NCBI GenBank assembly: GCA_937934595.1
Contig: CALGZA010000043.1
Location: 1 to 64,000, forward strand
Direction of reading: 5' to 3'
DNA length: 64,000 nt
Origin: an uncultured Verrucomicrobiales bacterium
Lineage (GTDB): Bacteria; Verrucomicrobiota; Verrucomicrobiia; Verrucomicrobiales; Akkermansiaceae
The position numbers and the translations under genes are program-made. Below, one piece after another: positions 46,045 to 55,671 of this stretch. Every line of letters starts with the position of its first letter. Position 1 is the first letter of the stretch. The notes below the pieces were generated by a model. The model was not told where the DNA came from, did no database searches, and was given only the letters and a program-made list of their open reading frames with translations.

Positions 46045-46899
46045 ATGAATAAGAAAAATATCACCTCCGTTTTAGGAGGCCTAGCACTATCAAGCCTCGC
46101 AGGCATCAGCCCTGCCTCAGCCCAAGCTCCAGCAGCTCCAGCAGCTCCAGCCAAAGTAGCCCCTAAAGTGACTCCAGCTGAGATCAAAGCTATCTCATCT
46201 CACTTCCTCGGCTTCCAGCAAGGCAGTGGCCTACACGCAGCAGGATTTAAAGCTGAAGAATTCAGCACCGAAGACCTAGTAAAAGGATTCCTAGCTGGAA
46301 TGAGTGGAAAAAAAATGGAAATCCCTGAAGCTAAGATCGAAGAAGTCATGCGCGCCATGCAGGAAACTTCTAAGAAACGTGAGGCAGAAAAAGCTACGGC
46401 TAAACTCGCAGAAGGAACTGCATTCCTTGAGAAAAACGGCAAACGTAAAGGTGTCATCACCACAAAAAGCGGCCTCCAATACGAAATCCTAACCAAAGGC
46501 ACTGGTGTATCATACACAGCACCTGCAGGCGGTGGTCCAGACCAAGGCACTAAATTCATGGTTCGCTATAAAGGATCACTCATCGATGGCACTGAATTCG
46601 ACAGCTCTATCAAGCATAACCCAGACAACTCACCAGCTGAATTCAACCTCATGGTTGTTCCTGGATTTGCAGAAGCACTTAAAATCATGCCTTCTGGATC
46701 TAAGTGGAAACTATTCCTTCCACCATCACTAGGATACGGATCAAGCCCAAGAGGACCAGGTGGACCAAACAGCGTTCTCATCTTCGAACTCGAGCTCGTT
46801 GAAATCAAGCCAGCACCCCCAGTCGCTAAGCCAGCACCAGCAGGTAAAGCTAAAGGTGCCGTGACTCCTCCAGTTAAACTCACTACCCCTAAAAAGTAA
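46045..46899 (+). CDS. Periplasmic FKBP-type peptidyl-prolyl isomerase (FkpA/MIP-like)
   Basis: This 284-residue exported protein has a signal peptide (cleaved near ASAQ) and a short Ala/Pro repeat. A helical dimerisation-type domain (about 40-140) precedes a linker, and the FKBP domain spans about 155-255 (TKFMVRYKGSLIDGTEFDSS, GSKWKLFLPPSLGYG). The usual Trp at the base of the pocket (PGW) is Phe here (VPGFAEAL). The tail is Pro/Ala/Lys-rich. It assists folding of envelope proteins. It is flanked by its own strong terminator. Confidence 0.9.
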   Translation: MNKKNITSVLGGLALSSLAGISPASAQAPAAPAAPAKVAPKVTPAEIKAISSHFLGFQQGSGLHAAGFKAEEFSTEDLVKGFLAGMSGKKMEIPEAKIEEVMRAMQETSKKREAEKATAKLAEGTAFLEKNGKRKGVITTKSGLQYEILTKGTGVSYTAPAGGGPDQGTKFMVRYKGSLIDGTEFDSSIKHNPDNSPAEFNLMVVPGFAEALKIMPSGSKWKLFLPPSLGYGSSPRGPGGPNSVLIFELELVEIKPAPPVAKPAPAGKAKGAVTPPVKLTTPKK

Positions 46900-46946
46900 T
46901 CCTTCTAACCTAACAACATTAGTTAGAACTTACACATTAAATTTTC

Positions 46947-46981
46947 AAAAGCTACCGATCAAAATATCGGTAGCTTTTTTT
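46947..46981 (+). terminator. Intrinsic terminator after the FKBP gene
   Basis: A 13-bp perfect stem (AAAAGCTACCGAT / ATCGGTAGCTTTT) with a 6-nt loop runs into T residues. It is one of the strongest terminators in the window. Confidence 0.93.
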
Positions 46982-47029
46982 ACTTCTGACCCACTCTAGT
47001 AACCAAACACACTCCCATCACAAGGCTAA

Positions 47030-47240
47030 TAATACCATTTGAACTGTTAGAATAGATTGATAGCACAACAAGATAGCAAGAGTTGCAAGGCAAGAGGACA
47101 GCGAATAGTGGACTATGCAACTGACGATTAACGAAGCTAATCTTGATATATTGTTTTGCACTTCAAAAAATCAGCTCTGCTGCTGTTCCCAAATGTATTA
47201 AAACTACTATCAACCCAGAATAACTGTAAAAATGGTATAA
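47030..47240. repeat. MITE-like interspersed repeat, copy 2
   Basis: This is the same element as at 6456 and 51582, here between the FKBP terminator and kdsB, not touching a gene. The left end TACCATTT and right end AAATGGTA are inverted, and TAA flanks both sides, as expected of a short target duplication. Shared inner landmarks are AGATAGCAAGAGT, AACGAAGCTAATCTTGATAT and TCAGCTCTGCTGCT. Confidence 0.85.
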
Positions 47241-47358
47241 AACACACTCACGTCCATTCAAAAAAGCCAAACTCTCTCGTCAGAACGAAAAACAAATTAT
47301 TACCAAAAAGAATCTTGCACCTTATACACACTATTCCTAAAGTGACCTAGCTTACGTC

Positions 47359-48117
47359 ATGAAACGGACTTCTGATTCTACTACACATGTTATTGGAATG
47401 ATTCCAGCTCGTTGGGCCTCTACACGTTTCCCAGGGAAACCTCTCCACATAATCGCTGGTAAACCACTAATTCAGCATGTTTGGGAACGCTGTCAGAAAT
47501 GCTCACAACTGGACAGCATCATCGTCGCCACAGATGACGACCGTATCGCCAAAATCGCCAACTCATTCGGTGCCAACACTGTCATCACATCACCTAACCA
47601 CCCCACAGGAACAGACCGTCTTGCTGAAGCCCTAAAAAACCTTCCCCACCCCACACACATCATCAATATCCAAGGCGATGAACCCATGATAGAACCCAGC
47701 TTGATCGACCAGTTAGCATCCTCCCTCACTGAAGATCCTCATCTCGAAATGACTACAGCAGCTAACGAGATATCAGACCCCAAGCTCATCGCAGACCCAA
47801 ACATAGTCAAAGTCGTTCTCAAACATAATAACGAAGCACTTTACTTCTCTCGCAGCCCACTTCCATTCAGCAGAGAAAACAGCCCACAACTTAAATTCTA
47901 CAGACACAAAGGAATTTACGGTTACAGAAGAAACTTTTTAGAACAATTTGTTCACTGGAAACCATCTCCTCTAGAACTAGCAGAAAGCCTAGAACAGCTC
48001 AGAGCACTAGAAAACGGCGCCCGCATCAAAGTCATCATAACCAACGATGAATCCGGAGGAATTGACACCCTCGATCAAGCTAACGAACTCGAATCACTTC
48101 TCAACGCAAAATCATAA
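47359..48117 (+). CDS. kdsB: 3-deoxy-manno-octulosonate cytidylyltransferase (KdsB)
   Basis: This 252-residue enzyme activates KDO as CMP-KDO for LPS inner-core synthesis. It has MIPARWASTRFPGKPL, the HVWERC segment, IINIQGDEPMI and the ending GGIDTLDQANELE. It is the first of a run kdsB-pyrG-ridA-pepP with 21, 12 and 69 bp gaps. The pairing with pyrG is sensible because PyrG supplies CTP for KdsB. Confidence 0.96.
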   Translation: MKRTSDSTTHVIGMIPARWASTRFPGKPLHIIAGKPLIQHVWERCQKCSQLDSIIVATDDDRIAKIANSFGANTVITSPNHPTGTDRLAEALKNLPHPTHIINIQGDEPMIEPSLIDQLASSLTEDPHLEMTTAANEISDPKLIADPNIVKVVLKHNNEALYFSRSPLPFSRENSPQLKFYRHKGIYGYRRNFLEQFVHWKPSPLELAESLEQLRALENGARIKVIITNDESGGIDTLDQANELESLLNAKS

Positions 48118-48138
48118 TCTCACACACTTACTATCATC

Positions 48139-49761
48139 ATGGCTAAAACAACCAAATATATCTTCGTCACTGGAGGTGTCGTATCATCACTCGGAAAAGG
48201 CCTCGCCGCTGCATCACTAGGCACGCTCCTAGAACACCGCGGACTCAAAGTCCTCCTCCAAAAGTTCGACCCCTACCTGAACGTAGACCCAGGAACAATG
48301 TCTCCTTTCCAGCACGGTGAAGTCTATGTCCTAGCCGATGGCGCAGAAACTGATCTAGACCTCGGACACTACGAGAGATTCACCAACAGCGAATGCTCTC
48401 GCCTTAACAACATAACCTCAGGACAGGTCTTTGAAAAAGTCATTAACAACGAAAGAGCAGGTGTCTACCTCGGAAAAACCGTCCAGTTCATACCACACTG
48501 CACAGACGTCATCAAAGATCGTATTCATGAAGTCACAGCAGCCAGCGACGCAGACGTCATCATCACAGAAATAGGTGGAACCACAGGAGATATCGAAGGT
48601 CACCTCTTCCTCGAAGCTCTCCGCCAGTTCTCACTCGAAGTCGGACGCTCTAACGTCTGCTTCATCCACGTTACCCTACTCCCATACATCGCAGCCGCTG
48701 AAGAAATTAAAACCAAACCCACCCAACAATCAGTCGCCAAATTACGCGAAATAGGTATCCAGCCAGACATCATCGTTTGCAGAACTGAACACGACCTAGA
48801 CGAAGACAATAGAGCAAAAATCGCCATGTTCTGTAACGTCGAACAACAAAACGTTGTCGCATTCAGAGACGTAGACCACACCATCTATGAATGCCCACTA
48901 GACCTCAGAAGAGATAAACTAGACCGCCTCGTATCTGATAAACTAGGACTCGAGTCCGCCACACCTGACCTAGAAAACTGGCGCCGCTTCGTTGACCGTA
49001 TTATCAACCCAACATTCGAGACAAACATCGCAGTCGTCGGTAAATACATCGAACTCCAAGACGCATACAAATCCATCTACGAGTCCCTAACATTCGCCGG
49101 TGCCCACCATGATACACGTGTCAATGTCCACCGAATTGACGCTGAGAAAATCGCCACAGAAGGACCTACTGTTATCCTAAAAGGCATGGACGGTATCCTC
49201 ATACCTGGTGGCTTCGGTGACCGCGGAACCCAAGGTAAAATTATCGCCACACAGTTCGCTAGAAAAAATAACATCCCATTCTTCGGCATCTGCCTCGGTA
49301 TGCAAATCGCAACCATCGAATTTTCAAGAAACGTTTGCGGACTCGAAAACGCCAACTCAACAGAATTTGATAAAGACACACCACACCCAGTCATCTCACT
49401 TCAAGAAGAACAAAAAGGCCTCACCACCATGGGCGGTAACATGCGCCTAGGAGCATCACTATCAACAGTAATTAAAGACACTAAAGCATTTGAACTCTAC
49501 GGAACAGATACCATCACGGAAAGACACCGCCACCGCTACGAGTTCAACCCAAGCTACCGTGAGCAACTCGAGTCTGCAGGCCTAAAAATAAGTGCCGTAT
49601 CTCAGCCAGAAGGACTCGTAGAAATAGTAGAAATCGCAGATCACCCATTCTTCATCGGCGCACAGTTTCACCCAGAATTCTTATCAAAACCTAACAAACC
49701 TCACCCCATCTTCGCAGGATTCGTGAAAGCTTCTCTAGATTGCACAAAATCAAACGCCTAA
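48139..49761 (+). CDS. pyrG: CTP synthase
   Basis: This 540-residue bifunctional enzyme makes CTP from UTP and glutamine. The synthetase domain opens with [15 protein letters not shown] and contains [21 protein letters not shown]... The glutaminase domain has the nucleophile in GICLGMQ and the His/Glu in QFHPEF. It is translated 21 bp after kdsB, whose product uses CTP. The length is standard. Confidence 0.97.
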   Translation: MAKTTKYIFVTGGVVSSLGKGLAAASLGTLLEHRGLKVLLQKFDPYLNVDPGTMSPFQHGEVYVLADGAETDLDLGHYERFTNSECSRLNNITSGQVFEKVINNERAGVYLGKTVQFIPHCTDVIKDRIHEVTAASDADVIITEIGGTTGDIEGHLFLEALRQFSLEVGRSNVCFIHVTLLPYIAAAEEIKTKPTQQSVAKLREIGIQPDIIVCRTEHDLDEDNRAKIAMFCNVEQQNVVAFRDVDHTIYECPLDLRRDKLDRLVSDKLGLESATPDLENWRRFVDRIINPTFETNIAVVGKYIELQDAYKSIYESLTFAGAHHDTRVNVHRIDAEKIATEGPTVILKGMDGILIPGGFGDRGTQGKIIATQFARKNNIPFFGICLGMQIATIEFSRNVCGLENANSTEFDKDTPHPVISLQEEQKGLTTMGGNMRLGASLSTVIKDTKAFELYGTDTITERHRHRYEFNPSYREQLESAGLKISAVSQPEGLVEIVEIADHPFFIGAQFHPEFLSKPNKPHPIFAGFVKASLDCTKSNA

Positions 49762-49773
49762 CACCACTTCAAC

Positions 49774-50229
49774 ATGTCCATTGAAAACAAAATCACACAA
49801 CTTGGCTACACTCTTCCGGAACCACCTCCTCCAGCTGGATCATACGTAAACTACACCCGCGCAGGTAACCTCCTCTTCCTAGCAGGCGGAATCCCACCAG
49901 TTACAGATGAATTCACAGGAAAGGTACCATCAGACACCACTCTTGAAACAGCACAAGAAGCAGCCAGAATCATCACTCTCAACCGCCTCGCGGTGGTTAA
50001 AGAAGCCACAGGATCACTAGATAATGTCAAACAAATCGTTACCGTAAATGGATTTGTTAACTCAGAACCAGACTTCTACCTACACCCAGCAGTAATAAAC
50101 GCTTGCTCTGACCTCCTTGTAGAAATTTTCGGGGACAAAGGTATCCACTCACGCACCGCTATGGGAGCAGCAGCTCTCCCCCTTAACGTCTCAGTAGAGA
50201 TTAACATGGTCGTCGAAATCGAAGACTAA
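49774..50229 (+). CDS. RidA/YjgF-family enamine/imine deaminase-like protein
   Basis: This 151-residue protein is of the longer YjgF subclass. It has a GNLLFLAGGIPPV block and the ending SRTAMGAAALPLNVSVEINM, whose Arg aligns with the carboxylate-binding Arg of RidA. Family members hydrolyse reactive enamine or imine intermediates. It lies 12 bp after pyrG. Confidence 0.87.
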   Translation: MSIENKITQLGYTLPEPPPPAGSYVNYTRAGNLLFLAGGIPPVTDEFTGKVPSDTTLETAQEAARIITLNRLAVVKEATGSLDNVKQIVTVNGFVNSEPDFYLHPAVINACSDLLVEIFGDKGIHSRTAMGAAALPLNVSVEINMVVEIED

Positions 50230-50298
50230 TCTTATCTAACAAAATAGATCCTCCCACTGAACCTATTTTCTCCCCCTAAAAACCCCACCCATTTAAAA

Positions 50299-51594
50299 AT
50301 GCGATACGACACCATCGACAACCAGCTCTTCATCGACACCAGAAAAGAGCTAACTAAACACCTCAAACCCAACAGCATTGTCGTCATACATTCTAATGAC
50401 GTATACCCCACCAACGCTGATGCAGAACTCACCCTAAAACAATACGCTGACCTACTCTACTTTTCAGGAGCTGACCAAGAAGAATCTATCCTCATCCTAT
50501 TCCCTGATGCAGAAAATAAACGAAACCGTGAAATCCTCTTCGTCAGAGAAACCAATAAACAAATAGCCATCTGGGAAGGCGAAAAACTCACCAAAAAAAA
50601 AGCATCAGAAGTCTCAGGGATCAAGCGCATCGAATGGACCAAAAACTTTGACAAAATCTTCAAAAACATCGTCTTCGAAGCAGATAACATCTACCTCAGC
50701 AATAACGAACACTGCAGAGCTAATACCCCAGTCGAAACAAGAAACGACCGCTTCATAAAAAAATGTAAAAAAGAATACCCGCTCATGAACTATGAGCGAC
50801 TCTCTCAAATCACAAACCGTCTGCGTGACATCAAACACCCCATAGAAATCAATCTCATGCAGAAAGCATGCGATATCACAGAAAAAGGATTCAGACGCGT
50901 CTTAAAATTCGTAAAACCAGGAGTCGGTGAATGGGAAATAGAAGCAGAATTCATCCACGAATTCACAAAAAATAAATCCAAAGGATTCGCCTACACTCCC
51001 ATCATAGGTAGCGGTAGTAATGCCTGCGTCCTCCACTACATAACTAATAACTGCATAGTCAAGGACGGAGACATCATCCTCATGGATGTAGCCGCAGAAT
51101 ACGCAAACTGGAACTCAGACATGACCCGCAGTATTCCCGCAAATGGTAAATTCACACAGCGCCAAAAAGACGTCTACAATGCAGTCTTAAGAACCATGCG
51201 CTTCGCTGACTCCATCCTCAGACCCGGCACCTACCCCGCAGAATATCAAAACCAAGTAAAAGCATTCATCGAGAAAGAACTCATTAACCTCGGCCTCATT
51301 GACCCAGATGAAGCCAAACAACAAAGCGCATCCAAGCCACTCGTCAGTAAATACTTCATGCACGGAACGTCTCACCAAATAGGTCTCACCGTTCATGACG
51401 TATCAGACCCTAAAGCACCCTTCAGGGAAGGCCAAGTCCTAACCATAGAACCAGGTATATACATCCCAGAAGAAAACCTAGGCATCAGACTAGAAAATAA
51501 CTACATAATCGGTAAAAAACGCAACATCGACCTCATGGCTAACATCCCCATAGAAGTCGATGAAATAGAATCCCTAATGGCTAATACCATTTGA
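50299..51594 (+). CDS. pepP: Xaa-Pro aminopeptidase (PepP type)
   Basis: This 431-residue M24 metallopeptidase removes N-terminal residues before proline. The metal ligands are all visible and nearly at E. coli PepP numbering: D263 and D274 (DVAAEY...SDMTR), H355 (HGTSHQIG), E384 (IEPGIY) and E399 (RLENN). The last codons and the TGA stop (ANTI-stop) are supplied by the left end of the third repeat copy, which starts at 51582. The final residues may therefore not be original, though the catalytic core is complete. Confidence 0.93.
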   Translation: MRYDTIDNQLFIDTRKELTKHLKPNSIVVIHSNDVYPTNADAELTLKQYADLLYFSGADQEESILILFPDAENKRNREILFVRETNKQIAIWEGEKLTKKKASEVSGIKRIEWTKNFDKIFKNIVFEADNIYLSNNEHCRANTPVETRNDRFIKKCKKEYPLMNYERLSQITNRLRDIKHPIEINLMQKACDITEKGFRRVLKFVKPGVGEWEIEAEFIHEFTKNKSKGFAYTPIIGSGSNACVLHYITNNCIVKDGDIILMDVAAEYANWNSDMTRSIPANGKFTQRQKDVYNAVLRTMRFADSILRPGTYPAEYQNQVKAFIEKELINLGLIDPDEAKQQSASKPLVSKYFMHGTSHQIGLTVHDVSDPKAPFREGQVLTIEPGIYIPEENLGIRLENNYIIGKKRNIDLMANIPIEVDEIESLMANTI

Positions 51595-51793
51595 ACTGTT
51601 AGAATGGATTGATAGCACAACAAGATAGCAAGAGTAGCGAGGAAAGAGGAAAGCGCATAGTGGACTTTGCAACTGACGTATAACGAAGCTAATCTTGATA
51701 TATTGTTTTGCACTTCAAAAAAATCAGCTCTGCTGCTGGTCCCAAATATATTGAAACTACTATCAATCCAGAATAACTGTGAAAATGGTTTAA
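51582..51793. repeat. MITE-like interspersed repeat, copy 3
   Basis: This copy has the longest match between its own ends: GGATTGATAG near the left end and CTATCAATCC near the right. TAA flanks it on both sides. The left end provides the stop codon of pepP. It lies between pepP and the convergent MYG1-like gene. No protein is encoded. Confidence 0.87.
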
Positions 51794-51820
51794 CTCACCC
51801 CCAAATTAAACCTAAACTCA

Positions 51821-52678
51821 TTAACCCACCCAAGCCATCTTCACTAACTCAATAAGCCTACTCTTCTCAGTAGCAGTCGTCTTAGCCATGAAGCCCGCAA
51901 CATGCGCAAAGTGAACATCAGTGCAGTCATTGAGATTAGTAAACTCTAAACGCATATCATCATTATAGCGTGATAGCGCATAACCATCACCCCTCCTATC
52001 AGGATATATCATTGCCACACAACCTTGTGCACTAGGATCCAGCTCAATAAATTTACCCATCCCAGCAGATGGCTCACCTGGCATAGGCTCAGTACGTGGC
52101 ATATAAAGCACACGCAAATCACAGCCTAAGTCAATCACCTCCGCATTCTCAGCTATATACTCTAAGCGCTCTCTCGCACTACTTATATAGTATACCAGAT
52201 CCTCACCAACCATTCGCATTAACTCCCAGATCACATCACCCGGATTCAGCTCACTATACTTTGCAAACCTCCTCAAACACGTAATATCCAAAGGTGAATT
52301 CAACTTAGCCATCACCCCCCTATCCACATCCAGCCACTTAGCCGTCTTCACAGCTCCTCGCGTATCAAACCACTCCGCTGGCTCCAACCATTCACAAAAT
52401 TTACGCCCATCATCATATAGATCAAAATACCGAAGCACTAAAGACAATGCACATGTTGGAACATAATCCCTAGGAAACTGGTGATGATCAAAATTATGCT
52501 TCGCCGGATCATGCTCACCACCAACATCTATCACACAGACACTCGGATCTGATAAATCATCAGCCGTAGGCTCTTGCCGAAATATAGGAACATTATGGTG
52601 ATATATCATCACACTGCAGGCTAAAAAATCATCTTTATGGGCTCCTCCCGGATGAGTTACTATTTTTTTAATATCCAT
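51821..52678 (-). CDS. MYG1-family (UPF0160) DHH-like phosphoesterase
   Basis: The start is placed at the ATG at 52678 (MDIKKIVTHPGGAHKDD). Landmarks are HPGGAHKDDFLA near the N-terminus, DVGGEHDPAKHNFDHHQF with the DHH-type histidines, and FVHVAGF-like segment HFAHVAGFMA near the C-terminus. MYG1 proteins are best known in eukaryotes, where the human protein is a 3'-5' RNA exonuclease. Bacterial members are less characterised. It is convergent with pepP and divergent from the next permease gene. Confidence 0.88.
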   Translation of the reverse strand: MDIKKIVTHPGGAHKDDFLACSVMIYHHNVPIFRQEPTADDLSDPSVCVIDVGGEHDPAKHNFDHHQFPRDYVPTCALSLVLRYFDLYDDGRKFCEWLEPAEWFDTRGAVKTAKWLDVDRGVMAKLNSPLDITCLRRFAKYSELNPGDVIWELMRMVGEDLVYYISSARERLEYIAENAEVIDLGCDLRVLYMPRTEPMPGEPSAGMGKFIELDPSAQGCVAMIYPDRRGDGYALSRYNDDMRLEFTNLNDCTDVHFAHVAGFMAKTTATEKSRLIELVKMAWVG

Positions 52679-52758
52679 AAAACCACTAACTACAACCTTA
52701 CAAAAAACACAACATTTTACCATCGCATTACGCACTTAATTACGCTTTCATCACACGC

Positions 52759-54096
52759 ATGGAATTAAACGGACCGACTGATTACCAAAAAAGAACTATC
52801 TGGAAAGCCATCACGGGCCTTGCTATACTAATCATCGGTCTTCTCCTAGTTGGTCTTATATGGGTCACAAGCTCCGTCATATCATTTCTCCAGCCAGTTC
52901 TGCTACCCCTCGCAGTCGCTGGTGTTATCGCCTACCTCCTAGATCCCATAGTCTCATGGCTGAAAAAAAAAGGCATGAGCAGAATAAAATCCGTACTAGT
53001 AGTCTTCGCATCATTCCTACTCATTCTTTCCATACTCGCAGCCATCGTCCTACCACCCATCGTCAAACAAGTCACAGATGACGATCAACGAAATAAAATC
53101 GGCGAAAGCATTCAAAGCACCATAGAATCCGTCAGTGAAACTTCTTGGCTAAAACCTGTCCTCTCATCACTTCTCTCTAAACACGAAGAACCTGAAGCTA
53201 TAACCACATCTCCCATTCAGAACCATAATGAAAACCTCCCCAGCACATCAATAAATCAAAACAAAACCAAATTCTCAGAAACCAACCTAGCCAACTACTT
53301 ATCTCAAAACGCAGGTAAAGTCGCTGCATTCACAGGTAAACTCATCACATCAGGAACTTCCACATTCATTGGAACTCTCGGATTCATCATCGGCCTAGCC
53401 ATGGTGCCCATCTACCTCTACTACTTCCTCAAGGAAGGATCAGCAATCAAAAGCAGCTGGCATGACTACGTCCCACTCAAAGCTTCCAGATTCAAAACAG
53501 AAGTCGTAGAAACCCTCGCTGAAATTAATGGCTACCTCATCTCATTCTTCCGTGGCCAAGTCTTAGTCGCCATGATAGACGGACTTCTCGTCGGCATCGC
53601 CCTCGCCATTTTCCAGCTCCCATACGGTGTCCTCATCGGGCTCATCCTCGGCATCATAGGAGTCATTCCATTCATTGGCAACATCATCTGCCTAGTCCCC
53701 GCATGCCTCATCGCATACGTTCACTTCTCTAACCCATCAGTCGATACCCACGAATGGCTACTCGGCTCTAACCCATGGGCATACGTTGCCGCAGTCGCAG
53801 CCATCTTTGTCATCGTCCAGCAAATTAACTCACTCGTCACCGCACCTAAAATCGTAGGAGAATCAGTCGGACTTCACCCCATGACTGTCATCTTCTCCAT
53901 GCTCTTCTGGTCACTCATACTCGGTGGCATGCTCGGCGCACTCCTCGCAGTACCCATGACCGCAGCTGTAAAAGTCCTATTCAGACGCTACGTCTGGGAA
54001 AGAAAAATCAACGCCGCTAACTTTGAAGAACACGCCGCATTCGCAGACCTACCAGAAGACCATATAAGCAATTCATCAACAAAATCCACAACCTAA
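52759..54096 (+). CDS. AI-2E-family (PerM/YhhT-like) membrane permease
   Basis: This 445-residue polytopic protein has an N-terminal pair of membrane helices (PVLLPLAVAGVIAYLLDPIV), a cytoplasmic or periplasmic loop enlarged by a Ser/Asn-rich segment (about 145-185), and several C-terminal helices with GLILGIIGVIPFIGNI and PKIVGESVGLHPM, the family's signature. Members export autoinducer-2 or act as Na+/H+ antiporters in different bacteria; the cargo here is not known. osmC follows after 8 bp. Confidence 0.9.
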   Translation: MELNGPTDYQKRTIWKAITGLAILIIGLLLVGLIWVTSSVISFLQPVLLPLAVAGVIAYLLDPIVSWLKKKGMSRIKSVLVVFASFLLILSILAAIVLPPIVKQVTDDDQRNKIGESIQSTIESVSETSWLKPVLSSLLSKHEEPEAITTSPIQNHNENLPSTSINQNKTKFSETNLANYLSQNAGKVAAFTGKLITSGTSTFIGTLGFIIGLAMVPIYLYYFLKEGSAIKSSWHDYVPLKASRFKTEVVETLAEINGYLISFFRGQVLVAMIDGLLVGIALAIFQLPYGVLIGLILGIIGVIPFIGNIICLVPACLIAYVHFSNPSVDTHEWLLGSNPWAYVAAVAAIFVIVQQINSLVTAPKIVGESVGLHPMTVIFSMLFWSLILGGMLGALLAVPMTAAVKVLFRRYVWERKINAANFEEHAAFADLPEDHISNSSTKSTT

Positions 54097-54104
54097 CATC
54101 ACTC

Positions 54105-54512
54105 ATGGTTAACATAAATATCAATTACGACGGTGAACTCCGTTGCACAGCCACACACACACCCTCAGGAAGCACTCTCTCCACTGACGCCCCACTTGAC
54201 AATAACGGCAAAGGAGAAACATTCTCACCCACAGACCTCGTAGCAACAGCTCTCGCTAACTGCATGGCAACCATCATGGGAATCGTAGCAGAAAGAAAAG
54301 GAATCTCACTAGCAGGCATGAACCTCAGAGTCGAAAAACACATGTCAGTAGACTTACCCCGCCGCATCAGTAAACTTCCCGTCACCATCAACATGCCCAT
54401 GGCTGAAGATGATAAATACAAAGACCTAATGATAAACGCTGCACTTACCTGCCCAGTTCATCAGAGCCTCCACTCAAGCATCGATATTCCTATCGAATGG
54501 GTGTGGCTCTAG
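54105..54512 (+). CDS. OsmC/Ohr-family thiol peroxidase-like protein
   Basis: This is a 135-residue protein. The two catalytic cysteines of the family are in ALANCMATIMG and LTCPVHQSL. The block ETFSPTDLVATALANC is typical of OsmC. It would reduce organic peroxides using thiols. Its 3' end overlaps the 3' end of the convergent M23 peptidase gene by 23 bp. Confidence 0.9.
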   Translation: MVNININYDGELRCTATHTPSGSTLSTDAPLDNNGKGETFSPTDLVATALANCMATIMGIVAERKGISLAGMNLRVEKHMSVDLPRRISKLPVTINMPMAEDDKYKDLMINAALTCPVHQSLHSSIDIPIEWVWL

Positions 54513-55653
54513 CTCCTGAATCAGGATTAACAGTATCAACCTGATCAACCTGATCAACCTTATCAACCTGATCATCATTACCCTCAGGCTTCTTGACCTC
54601 AGGCTTAGGAAAATCTCCTGTCAGCAAAGAAACTGACCTCAAACCTAACTTAGTCAGTCTAGCTGAGCGTTTCTTCCCAGATAATATCCCTTTTGTGTAG
54701 TTCTTATGATCACTCGCAGTAGGCTTCACATAACTCACCACAGGACGACTCACCTCCCTCAAACTAGGCGCCACTGCCAAAGGAAACCCAGATGAAGCAT
54801 AACTAATCTCCCATGAAGGAGTAGCCTTACCATGGTCTCCTTTCCTAATCCAAGGATAACGCCTCGCTATATCCAGTGCCTCCCCACCATTCCTAGGAAC
54901 GGTTACCTTATAATACACAGGTATCTGCCTAAGAAAATCACTCATCTTTAACGCTTTATCCTTGTTGTGCCTTATTAAAAGCTCAGCAATGTTCAAACCA
55001 CTCATATTCATACCATTAAAGGCACCCTGGTAACTAGCTGATCCAAAATAATACTTATACCAATGCGTAAACCCCGTATGTATCATCACATTTAACTCCA
55101 AATGTAAATGCGCCCGCTCCCGGTTTATTCCGGCACCAGTATAACCCATCTTCGCTATTACCGTACCACTATCAACAGGCTGACCAACCTCGCAATCTGC
55201 ATGATGCAAATGAGCATAAATTGAATAAAAAGATCCCAGATTATTGCCTAAATGATGTTCTATCACCACATACTTGCCGTAATTACTCATCTTCGCCAAG
55301 TTATTCACATACACCACCTTACCCTTCGCAATAGAACGTATTAAATCCAAAGGCCTCCCAGCTGCATCACGCTTCAGTGGACGTATGTCTATCCCCTCAT
55401 GAAATCGTGTGCCTATCACACCCTCAGGCGCTCGCTTCATATTTCTCACATATCCATACTGACCAGCAGTCCAGGGCTTAGACTTCTTTCCCTCAAAATA
55501 ACGAGAGGTATACATATAAAACTTCTGAGGTTCAGAACCAAAAATATGACGATTGTAAGTCGGCAGAGACAAGCCCAAAGGCTCCTCACCAGCCACTACT
55601 AAAGGCCAGCACAACAAAATCGAAAACAAACTAAATATAAAGGAGGGTCTCAT
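54490..55653 (-). CDS. M23-family (LytM) metallopeptidase, secreted
   Basis: This 387-residue protein has a signal peptide (cleaved near VVAGE). The zinc-site motifs are FHEGIDIRP (His and Asp) and HLHLEL (second His pair); they are separated by about 90 residues as in LytM domains. It hydrolyses or remodels peptidoglycan cross-bridges, or works as a lipoprotein-type peptidase. The C-terminus after about 340 is a tandem VDQ/VDK-type repeat (VDKVDQVDQVDTV), so it is low complexity. It is convergent with osmC. Confidence 0.9.
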   Translation of the reverse strand: MRPSFIFSLFSILLCWPLVVAGEEPLGLSLPTYNRHIFGSEPQKFYMYTSRYFEGKKSKPWTAGQYGYVRNMKRAPEGVIGTRFHEGIDIRPLKRDAAGRPLDLIRSIAKGKVVYVNNLAKMSNYGKYVVIEHHLGNNLGSFYSIYAHLHHADCEVGQPVDSGTVIAKMGYTGAGINRERAHLHLELNVMIHTGFTHWYKYYFGSASYQGAFNGMNMSGLNIAELLIRHNKDKALKMSDFLRQIPVYYKVTVPRNGGEALDIARRYPWIRKGDHGKATPSWEISYASSGFPLAVAPSLREVSRPVVSYVKPTASDHKNYTKGILSGKKRSARLTKLGLRSVSLLTGDFPKPEVKKPEGNDDQVDKVDQVDQVDTVNPDSGARATPIR

Positions 55654-55671
55654 CTTATCATCAAATACAAT

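Noticed and set aside
47156-47350. Reading frame of 64 codons across repeat copy 2
   Set aside because: It lies mostly within the non-coding repeat, and the equivalent frames in the other two copies differ in length and ending.
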